In this document: positions 52,333 to 61,787 of the stretch, piece after piece | Position numbering within the stretch: the stretch's first letter is position 1 | Layout: each line of letters starts with the position of its first letter | Source: Aphanomyces cochlioides | Lineage: Eukaryota; Oomycota; Saprolegniomycetes; Saprolegniales; Verrucalvaceae | DNA length: 64,000 bases | NCBI GenBank assembly: GCA_019828595.1 | Contig: JAHQRK010000007.1 | Span: 1,426,001-1,490,000, forward strand | Reading direction: 5' to 3' | Notes under the pieces: generated by a model | Databases searched by the model: none | Told to the model about the DNA's origin: nothing | The model's input: the letters and a program-made list of their open reading frames with translations, nothing else | Translations under genes and position numbers: made by a program

Positions 52333-52800
52333 CGCTCTTTGCTCGATTATGTAACACTGGGGGAGACGAGCCCTCACAGACCACTCGACCGAGAAAAACG
52401 ATGACGGGTGACTCCCATTTTAATGGTCCTCCATGCCTTACTCCATAGAGAGACCCAGTCAAAGCCCTTGGTAATATTATCATAACTCGACTCCTCGCCT
52501 CTCATTGGCTCATGCATTAGGGACAGGGTTCGCAACGGCTCCAAATTACTTGAGTTGACTATACCGACCATCCATTCCGAGACGCAGCTAAAGATAGGAC
52601 GGTGGATATTTGTAGATCCCTCTCCGTTTAATGCCGCTACAGCTGTCGTCCTGCAATTTGAAAAGGGGTGTGATAAATAAATCTATTATTTGTAATGATT
52701 ATGACAGTTAAGAAGAATCCGAATATGCACAGAACACGACTTGGAGTTCGGATAGAGCTGCCCACAATCAAGAAAAGATCGCGCTCACAGAAGGAGGACC
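52333..52800. promoter_or_regulatory. Divergent promoter region (SWIB protein / purple acid phosphatase)
   Basis: About 470 bases between two divergent genes. No factor site recognised. Confidence 0.35.
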
Positions 52801-54279
52801 ATGTGGATGTGGATATTCTCCATGCTTCTCGCCCTCGGATTACATATCCAAGCGTCTCATGTAGATTCAGGACCCCAGCAAATTCATATCGCGATTGGTG
52901 GCGTCGACTCAGCCGGCATGACGATCAGTTGGGTCAGTTCACGTCAAGGTGACTCACGGGTCAAGTATGGGCCTTCGCCCGCGGAACTCGTTTATGAAAC
53001 CAAAGCGACGGAACCGGCCAAACAATATCAATATTGTCTGTACACGTCAGGCTATATGCATCATGTATTGCTCCCCACGCTTGTTCCAAACACGACGTAC
53101 TCTTGTAAACTTGATATCGCGTGTCAACCTGACATTGACGTAGACGTCGTGGGGGATGATGCATATGGATGGTCCAAGACACGAACATTTAAGACCCCTC
53201 CCAAACGAGGAGACTTGAATTCAAACCTCGTCTTGGGCATTCTTGGTGATTTAGGGTACGATGCAATTGACCCATCTGATAGTTATTCTAATGTGCAATG
53301 GACAGACAAACCAATTATTCAATGGAAACACTCGGATATATTCAAAACCAAAAAGATGTAGATGCTGTACTCCTTGCTGGTTTGCTCCCTGGACATTGAA
53401 GGATATCACAATAACTTGACAGGGGATCTTTCGTACGCTGACACCGTTCAATCTCGATGGGATAAATGGGGCAAGTTAGTCGAACCATCTACTTCGGCTG
53501 TTCCTTGGTACCATTGAGCTTCACAGTAGTGTTTCACCCTTATGGAATAGGATGATGGCTCCAGGGAATCATGAGATTGAAATTTCCTGCCATTTGACCA
53601 CGTTTGACGCATATCAAGCTCGTTATCGCATGCCTTTTGAAGAGAGCCATGCAACGCGTGGCAATTTATTTTATTCCTTTGATATTGGCTCTGTGCATGT
53701 GATTGTACTTACTCCATATATCCCCACCTACAAAACGTCAGAACAGTACGTCTGGCTGGAGCAAGATCTTGACCACATTGACCGCACCGTCACCCCTTGG
53801 ATTATTGTTATGATGCATGGCCCATGGTACAGCAGCAACAAAGCCCATCAAAACAAGCATGAACCTCAGCACGTTATGCGCCACGACATGGAATCATTAC
53901 TCTTTGACTATCGTGTGCATTTGGTCCTTGCTGGACATGTGCACTCCTATGAACGCACGTTCCCGGTCTACAAGAACGAGCTCACTGTCAATGCTCCAAC
54001 ATACATAACAATTGGTGATGGAGGCAATCGCGAAGGTCTAGCCGACAAGTACATCCACCCCAAGCCAGCTTGGTCAGCTTTTCGAAAGGCCAGGTACGTC
54101 TAACATTTAATACCTTCTGGTGATGTAAGTGTGGCAGGTATGGCTATGGCTTGCTGTTCGTGAAGAATCAAACGCATGCTTTGTTTGAATGGCATGAAGA
54201 CGAAGCTGAGAAATTTATTATTCAAGACTCAGTGTGGATTCATGCCACACCCATCAAACATCAACGAAAGAAATTGTAA
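52801..54279 (+). CDS. Purple acid phosphatase, secreted
   Basis: Five exons: 52801-53255, 53306-53379, 53423-53507, 53551-54093 and 54138-54279; introns 43-50 nt; 432 residues. A signal peptide occupies residues 1-18. A fibronectin-like N-terminal domain (ISWVSS..., VKYGPSP) precedes the metallophosphatase domain, which keeps the metal-ligand blocks GDLG, GDLSYAD, GNHE, MHGPWY and GHVHSYER. These bind the Fe/Fe or Fe/Zn pair that hydrolyses phosphoesters at low pH. Plant-like PAPs of this size are secreted and induced under phosphate starvation. Together with the acid phosphatase at 4.7-6.6 kb it is the second secretory-pathway phosphatase in the window. Confidence 0.93.
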
Positions 54280-54412
54280 ACCATGTTGTTGGACACATAA
54301 TGAAACTAACGTTAATGTAATTGGTCTTTTGCCACGACATGCAATGGAAAAGAAATCCTGGAGGCTTGTTAAAAAATCCTCATACGAGGCACGGCAAGTT
54401 CAGGCTACAGTG
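54280..54412. other. Short 3' intergenic gap
   Basis: Between the convergent ends of the purple acid phosphatase and the MYST gene. No motif recognised. Confidence 0.4.
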
Positions 54413-55534
54413 TCATCGCGTTGGCTTGGCGGAGGGTTTCCACTTGAGTTGACGAGGCTGGCAGACTCGAACTGGACGCAAGACTTCCAATTGCGTTTGA
54501 AGAATGGCTTCATGAATTACGAGCGTATTTTTCTGCAACGAATTCATCAGTTCTTCTAATGGGAATGGAAGACGTACCTTTGTTTCAGCCAAAAGACCAT
54601 CGCATTCTTTGAATGTTTCGAGTAAATCGCATGCCATGATCCCAGTTGCATAACTGAGTTTTTGGATGGACACAGACTTGCTGTTGCACTTGGACAGTTG
54701 TGTTAACAGGACGTATCGCCAATACTCGATGTAGGCAGCACGTCCAAGAGTTGAAAGCGGCTTCTCAGGGGTTCCCACGGTTTGTTCGCGTTTGGTAATT
54801 TCGTACGACAAGGAGATGAGCAGCGACCCATAGCCATTTCGTTGATACGGTGGAAAGACGACGATGCACGAGAGGTTGTATTGGTCTGGGTTTTCTTTCT
54901 CCTTGGAGAAATATCCCACGGGATGCACACCATCTTTATCTTCGACACATAAAATGTAGAACCAAAACAGACTCACGTCGAAGTAGAGCGTCTTTTGATC
55001 CATGAAGAGTTTGGCGAAGAGGCAAAGATTCTGGCAATATAGCGCGTCTGTTTTGCCATCCACTTCGATGAGAGTCAATGTTGACGAATCTTTGAGCTTT
55101 TCATCGTAGACTTTTCGTCCCGGAGGTCGTTTCTTGGCCAAATCGCATTCGTCTGCACGATGGTGCTCCAACAATCGTTTCGTTGACGTGTATCCAAGGC
55201 AGCTTTCGCATACAAAGAGTTTGTCGTGGGGGTAAAACGCTTTGGGATATGGACTTGGGTACCATGTTTTGATTTCAAATCGACCAAACTCCACGCAAGG
55301 CACTTGTTGCATCTGACGTTTGTTTTCCGCATCCATCTCGATGAATTTAGCCTTGAGATCGTCTGGTTTCTCCTCGACCTCTTGGACTTTTTTTCGTTTG
55401 AACGATGCGAAGATGGACGATGGATTGTTTGCATGGATGCCTTTGGTGTCGATGTCATGACCTTTCCGCTTTGCCTTGTTCAGACGGGGTGGAAATCGAT
55501 CGAATGGCTCTGTTGTGTTCCTTCTGGACAACAT
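54413..55534 (-). CDS. MYST-family histone acetyltransferase
   Basis: Exons 55534-54578 and 54532-54413; 358 residues. A C2HC zinc finger (CESCLGYTSTKRLLEHHRADEC) leads into the MYST domain with LYCQNLCLFAKLFMDQKT, the acetyl-CoA loop FPPYQRNGYG, and EKPLSTLG with the catalytic Glu region and Cys in SCIVV. No chromodomain or Tudor-knot is seen upstream; the visible N-terminus is basic. The 45-nt intron (54577-54533) keeps the frame open if unspliced (VRLPFPLEELMNSLQ would be inserted), so both forms could be translated. Homology at the join favours splicing. It would acetylate histone H4 or H2A tails as in Esa1/Tip60/MOF. Confidence 0.92.
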   Translation of the reverse strand: MLSRRNTTEPFDRFPPRLNKAKRKGHDIDTKGIHANNPSSIFASFKRKKVQEVEEKPDDLKAKFIEMDAENKRQMQQVPCVEFGRFEIKTWYPSPYPKAFYPHDKLFVCESCLGYTSTKRLLEHHRADECDLAKKRPPGRKVYDEKLKDSSTLTLIEVDGKTDALYCQNLCLFAKLFMDQKTLYFDVSLFWFYILCVEDKDGVHPVGYFSKEKENPDQYNLSCIVVFPPYQRNGYGSLLISLSYEITKREQTVGTPEKPLSTLGRAAYIEYWRYVLLTQLSKCNSKSVSIQKLSYATGIMACDLLETFKECDGLLAETKVRLPFPLEELMNSLQKNTLVIHEAILQTQLEVLRPVRVCQPRQLKWKPSAKPTR

Positions 55535-56077
55535 ATTCGCTGGTGATTGTCTTCTTTTCCGAGGAGGATAGGAGATCGTCGACGAGACTGCCGCTGCTGT
55601 TTCAGCTTGATTGCTTGGCGACCCGAAATGTCAGTGTGCAAGGGATCAAAGTTCGAAATAATATAAAACAGATTCTCTATACTTGAAGTTTGTAACAAAC
55701 ATTTAGATATTTAAATAAAAGTAAACACAAGAAAGGCCATTCATGACACACATGGAACATTTAGCCCGTCACTCCGTCCAGTCGGTTGACTTGACCGTTG
55801 GTGTCTCTATTCCTTCCCAACGACAAGAAAAAGGACGAGCAAAGACTAGGTCAGGTTGATATCGTGAGTCCTTTGATATCCCTTTCTAATGTACAGTGCA
55901 GTTGCTCAACCTCTCCTGCTGATGAAGGAGTCGAGGCGATTGCTACGCCAGGATGAGATTGGATTGTGTAGTGGAGTAGAATCGAGATGTCAAAGCAATT
56001 TGGGGACATTTTGAGTGAAATGAGCATGGATAGGCATCAAAAGACGTTTTACATTAGCTTCGTCATATTCTATCGGG
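55535..56077. other. Promoter and spacer between MYST and HCF101-like genes
   Basis: The frame upstream of the MYST start stays open for about 35 codons without an ATG (to a TGA near 55634), so an upstream coding exon is possible. The rest, 55700-56077, shows nothing recognised. Confidence 0.35.
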
Positions 56078-58093
56078 CTACGAGCTTTCAGAGGATCCTT
56101 GGATTTCTTTCGCGAGTTGTTTCAGATGCTCAAACGTGTACAAAGACGACGAATGGCCATCGCTCCACACGACTGCAAATGCATAATTGCCCTACAAGCA
56201 TCGTATATCATGGACGTGGTGCAGTAGTTTACCTTTCGTTGCACCGCCATCGGTCTGATATCGTCTGGAATCGTCGATGGATCGAGAATCTACTTGGTTA
56301 TCAACGCGACGCATTCGTGTGATGGTAAGAGTACCTGTCGTCCAGTGAACTCTTCAATGCATTGGGCACATCGACATCTAAAATTTGTGAATATGATGTA
56401 CATGAGATTTGTCTACCTTGCTCGCAGATCGATAGGCGAGAGGATGATTTCTTCGGCACTCTCGGGACCAAAGAAGCGCAACACCATGCCTCGAGTTTTA
56501 TCGTACAACAGCTCAGGTGCTGCTCTGGCGAGGTGCTTCAATTTTACGCATTCCTGTGCGACTGTCGTCGCCAAATCGTCATAGATTTTCGACACTTGGG
56601 GCAACGCGCCGTTCAAGACAAGAGGACTAAATGTCAATGTCATAGTGAATTTGCCCTCAGCTGTGTACCTGCCAGTGTCGGCGCTTTCACTCATGGTTTC
56701 TGACATTGGCAGTTGGAATGTGTGAGGAATATTGAATTGCGTCTTGAGTTTGTCCAAATAGCCATGCCCTGCTCAATCTGAGGTAAATGGCATCGTAGAA
56801 AACTACCAAATGGATAATGGCGATGGCCGTGCGTGCAGTCGAAGTACGCCATGTTCTCGACAACCGCCGACGTTGGCACCTGTTCGTGTTGACAAGTTCG
56901 ACATCTTGCAACGGATAAGTTAAGAGTACCTTGAGGTCTTCAAACATTACAATTCCCTTTTCGACATCGACGAAACTAGAAGCGTCATTCGATTCATCTT
57001 ATGGAGAGAGCTTCTTTACCTGAGTTTCTGGGGAGTCGTCACGATTACAGCAGTTGTGATGGCGACTTGTTGTGCCAAGGACATGTGGATATCGCCCGTT
57101 CCAGGAGGCATATCAATGACCAAATAGTCCAGCACTCCCCACTCGGTGGCCAGGACAAGCTACAGGCATAAAAACTTTAGTTTGGATATGCAAAGGCTGC
57201 TTACTTGATCGATGACTTTGGAAACCATGGCCCCACGCATGACCGCGGCGCCTTTGCCTAGGATGACGTTGGACAAACGCATTCAAGGATGAGGTGTTAG
57301 TACCGCCTGCGCCGGGAGCTGCCTTGCTGTTGACAAAACCAAATGACATGCATTGAACTCCTTCATAGAGTACTGGACGCACGAAATGAGGATGGCTCGT
57401 AGATTTGCGAATAGCAACATCAGATGGAGAAATCATTGTTGGCAAACTTGGGCCGTAGATATCAGCATCCAAGATACCCACGCGAGCACCACGTTGACTC
57501 AACCTACAGGTAAAATAAGATGAACTCAAGAGCTGGAATCGGCACATACACGAAAGCAAGGTTGACAGCAACTGTGGATTTGCCAACGCCACCTTTGCAG
57601 CTCGAAACAGCAATAATGTTTCCGACATTGGCCAGAGCAGAAGAACGTGGAGCTTGAGAGCCGCGTGGTGTAGGATGAGATATCGACACGTTAGCATTGG
57701 TAACCCATGGTAAGGATCGGATTCGCTCAAGTGCTTGCGCCTTCCACTAATTGACACTCTTGATCACAACACGTCATTGAGGTAATGCCACACCTGCTCG
57801 TTCTGTGGCAGAGCTGGAGATGGCGAGTCAATCGACAAGCTCACGCTATGGTCGTCCGAAATGTCAAGATTCTATCTGCGTAGTCACAACAAGTCAGTCC
57901 ACACCCGGAATACCTTGACTCGTCCAAGTGAAACAACGTCAAGGCCAACCATCTCGTCTTGGACATGTTTGAGTTGATCCAATACATCTGCTTCAAACGA
58001 TGCAAGTTGGCGCGGCGAGATGGACGACAAAAGCTGTCTAGACGTCTTGAACAAGGACGAAGCTCGCTGGATGGATCGTCTCGCGAGCAACAT
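56078..58093 (-). CDS. HCF101-type Fe-S cluster P-loop protein
   Basis: Twelve exons: 58093-57914, 57871-57794, 57746-57550, 57503-57304, 57257-57205, 57159-57020, 56975-56930, 56879-56807, 56768-56417, 56377-56335, 56289-56233 and 56191-56078. Introns are 38-50 nt; 510 residues. The N-terminus ([20 protein letters not shown]) looks mitochondrial. A MIP18/DUF59 domain (about 30-110), the deviant Walker [10 protein letters not shown] at 136-144 with the extra Lys of Mrp/Nbp35 ATPases, [13 protein letters not shown] and DMPPGTGD follow. The C-terminal DUF971 has [17 protein letters not shown]. This full set is that of HCF101, which hands [4Fe-4S] clusters to clients in plastids of plants. Confidence 0.88.
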
Positions 58094-58423
58094 CCTCCTT
58101 GCTTGGCTTTCGTGAATTCGCCAATCAGGAATTCAAATTTCAACCTCAAAATGCGAACTTCCTATAAAAAATATGCAAATGAATGCCAAATTGCAGAGCC
58201 AAGAAGGGAATGCCCCAAGGAGCCAAGCAGCCATTCCATGCAATCCAAGCTCCTCAACGACGTACGACGTATACGAATCAATGATCATGTCCAAAATGAC
58301 TGTCGAAGTCATGTCAGAACCAGTAAAACACGCGGCAAATAGCGTAGATATTATCGACAACTCCTGAAGGTCACATCATTTTCATCCAGTTCAGTCTATA
58401 TTCAACACATTTTGAAATTCTAC

Positions 58424-60543
58424 CTAGCGTTTCTTGAGTGCGGCAATGCCGACGGCAGCGATCGTGACAGTGGCAGCACCGACCCAATGCCATTGGATTT
58501 TGGAAAAAATCGATTTCTGTGGTGGAAAGTGCTTGATCATCAATTCGCCCTCACCTTCGACTTCGAAACCGAGTTTACGATAAAAGTTGCGCACACCGAC
58601 ACCAGCAATGACAGCCATTTTTGTAAATCCCTTGGATTTTGCAATTTGCTCGGCCTTGAGCATCAATTGCGTGCCAAAACCACCATGCTGAGCCTTTGTC
58701 TTGTCAGTGCTGTTGACAACGACCAATTGACCATACACATGCAATTCGCGAACCAACGCTGCGCCTTCCAGCTCTGGAAAGACATTGCCACCAGCGGTTG
58801 GAGACAACCGCAGTCGGCAAAAACCACAAATGGTTTTCTCGTCGGGGGTTTCGAAGCTAAGAAAGTATTCTGTGCCTTCGTTTGCTTCATAGGTTCGAAC
58901 GAACAGTTCTGCTTTTGTTGCGGCAGGTGCATCAGCCTTGATTTCGCGGCAGCGAATGCATCGGCATGGAATGCCTGCTTGTTCCATACGTTTCAAAATG
59001 ACCTGGCGCAAGTTGGGTTCGTCCATTCCCCCAAGAATGTACTGAGATGGAATATCTCGAATGACACGGTTGAGCCGAATCCAAGGGTGAACTTGCGCTT
59101 TGACATCCATCAATAGTGTCATTAGTTCATTGTCACCATACGGGACGTACGCTCCTGCATCATACCTGTCGAGGCAGCTTAGGATCAAACATCATCAGCA
59201 TACTGCGTACCATTTCTTTATGACAGTCCAGGGCGTGACTTCGCAGGGGTAAATTTTCCACTGGTCAGCCTGCAATTCAGGAGAATGGAGGACATATTCA
59301 AACATTGCACGGTCCAATTCAACGGAGCTTCCAGGCAAATTTGGCATCAAGTGGATATCTGTTTTGTATCCACAATCACGCAGCAATTTCATGGCTAAAA
59401 GACGAAAATTAAATCAAAAAGTAATAGTGATGGAAACCTCGTTTGGCGTCTTCTGTCGTACATCCTCGATTGATTTTCTTCAAAATGGCTTCGTCAGTGT
59501 GCTGAATGCCAAGCTGGACACGGGTGCATCCAAATCGTCGGAATCGACGAAGCTCTTCTGGCGTAATGCAATCAGGTCGAGTTTCCAGCGTGATGCCAAT
59601 AATTTTGACAAGGGTTGTCTCATTTTCAAGTTTTTCTTCTTCCAGAGTGCGCTTCTCTCGCTTTACCCGGTCGTGGAATGTGTTCGCAGCATAGAACAAA
59701 TCACGGATAAATCTAGGACAATATGAGTCCTCATGGAACACGTGCACCTACTCTTCTTGGTACGACACAGGATAAGATGCCCAAGTGCCTCCCAAAATAA
59801 GCAACTCGATTTTATCCACAGGATGTCCATTCAGTGCCAGGGTTACACATCGATCACAGAATTGCAAGACAGGGTCGAAGCTATTTCGATTCGCTCGGAG
59901 AACACTTGGTTCGTCGTGCAAGTACGATCGAGGCTGGTTTGGTTCGTTGGGGCAATAATAACAATTCCACTGACAGCTGAATTTTTGTCCATGCGGATAG
60001 GGGCTAGTAAGCACCGTGACAACCAAAACACCGCTTTGGCTCTTCCCAGCTTTCTTGACAAGAAGCGAGTCGAGTTCCAAATGAGGAGGTGCTTCTCCAC
60101 GTTTGACGAGCACGTTATAGACAAATTTGATTTGTGATTTCTTGGGAAGCGTCTTGAACTGACGACGAAGAGAGATCAGACATTTCTCCAGTGACCTGGG
60201 TGTTTGAGGATTCCATTCGACGACGAATTTGGCCATAGCTTCGTACTGATCCCATTGATCTGCTGGAATGAGTTCGTCCCACTGCCGGTAAATATCTTCC
60301 AAGCTGTTCACGGGCTCATCTCGTCCTCCACTTCGCTTGTATGTGTTTGGGTCATTTTCGCGTTGCTTGGCTTCGCGGGCCAAAGCCTCGACGTCCATAG
60401 CGGACAGTCCTTGCTGCTCGTCCTCCATGGGAATTTGATATTGAACTTGATTGGCTACGATTGGATCCTTATCCGTATATTTCCGGATAATTTCATCTGT
60501 GAAGAAAGGGTGACAACTCTCGCCGACGAACAAGGAAATCCAT
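58424..60543 (-). CDS. ELP3-like radical SAM/GNAT protein with C-terminal membrane anchor
   Basis: Six exons modelled: 60543-60528, 60496-59752, 59712-59438, 59394-59211 and 59165-58424, with the first exon uncertain because its intron (31 nt) is short; 653 residues. The radical SAM part has the cluster motif CQWNCYYC (C-x3-C-x2-C) in SPYPHGQKFS-CQWNCYYCPNEP, then VDKIELLILGG and LETRPD, all typical of ELP3. The C-terminal GNAT domain includes RELHVYGQ and QHGGFGTQLM (acetyl-CoA loop). The last 22 residues (HWVGAATVTIAAVGIAALKKR) form a single hydrophobic span with a basic end, a tail-anchor. ELP3 modifies wobble uridine in tRNA as part of Elongator. This protein is a divergent, membrane-anchored relative. 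Confidence 0.83.
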
Positions 60544-60559
60544 TGTTGCTGACGTCTTC

Positions 60560-61700
60560 AGACACGATGTGTCAAATAGAGATATAATTAGGAGGTTAAA
60601 ATACATGCCGTTGCTCTCACAGTGATTACATTAAGCTCAGTCAAACAGTGTATCGACAGAAAGTTTGATGCAAATATCATTTCCGCTTGTTTGAACAACA
60701 GAGTCCGACGAAAACTTGAAAAATTCTCATGGAGTTGGATAGGACACGAAACGTCGAGTGCACTTCATACCAATATGCGTCATGGACGGCGCGATTTCGT
60801 ATGCAGTGGTGGCGTCACGGAAAATTGTGAATTGTTTCTAATTTATCTGACCCACTTGGCATGTGTCCAAAGATCCAAGCTGCCACATCTGGAGACTTTC
60901 AATCGTGTTGAGAATCCTGAAGGCTGAATATCTTCAAAGCGATAAATTTCGGTATGGCCTGGTTCAATTGAGATGGTAACTTGACGATGCGAAACATCTA
61001 AAATCATTTTCTAAAGGCACTCTCAGACCAGAGAGAGATTATCGTAGGCGGTCGAGGGGGGAATATTTCGAGTGGAGCGTGAATCGGTTGGAGCGGAGAG
61101 GCGTGGCGTGGATGTTTTGAAGAGCACCACTGGAAAGCTGCAAAGAAATTCTTGGATTTAAGCCAAGAATTTTTCCAGTTGAGACGAGATAACCAATTGA
61201 TGGAGCTTACATAGACGTGAGAAGGCAAACCCCGAGTTGTAGCAAAGGGCCGAATTTCTTCTCGTCCAGCCCTTGCCAGCAAATCCTGATTTCAAGATGC
61301 AATGTGCTCGCTTAACCCCTCGCATGAAGATGACGCAGTCACCAATTTGAGACGAATAGGCCAAGCAAGCCATTTTGCCCTTCTGAAGCGACAAAGATCA
61401 CAAATACTTTCGCGTATATCTTCCAAGACGAGGACGACACTACAATCATTCGATGTACCTTTGGCAGATGAAACAGTGGTAAATATCTAGAGGACGTTGA
61501 GTCAAATGATACGAGACGTGACGAAAGATTGACGGTTTTAGAGAGCATATTACAAAAAGAATTCACCTAGCTCTTACGCTTCACAACAAACTTTTGTGTG
61601 AGACTCACGAACGAGGGCCATATTCTTGAAATGGAGACATTCAAGCGATGCAGAGTCGAAGTCGACGGTGGCTGAACTTTGTACTGGCACCGAGTGAACA
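60560..61700 (-). CDS. Unresolved multi-exon gene region
   Basis: The minus strand shows several coding-looking pieces. From an ATG at 61007: MILDVSHRQVTISIEPGHTEIYRFEDIQPSG and more, to about 60845; a later piece FRDATTAYEIAPSMTHI near 60800-60750. Upstream lie DLLARAGREEIRPFATTRGLPSHVY (61285-61211), ACLAYSSQIGDCVIFMRGVKR near 61370-61300, and VPVQSSATVDFDSASLECLHF near 61690-61620. Short introns could join them into one or two genes, but I could not fix the phases. No family was recognised. Confidence 0.4.
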
Positions 61701-61787
61701 ATGAAAACATTTTTGTTTTAATCAAACATGAAAGTGAATTTACGTCATTCCACAGTCACAGTTCCAGATTATGGCTTCGAAGATTGC

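Noticed and set aside
58133..58360. 75-codon minus-strand frame with hydrophobic C-terminus between HCF101-like and ELP3-like genes
   Set aside because: It has no ATG at its start and no recognisable content; it sits in the promoter of the HCF101-like gene.
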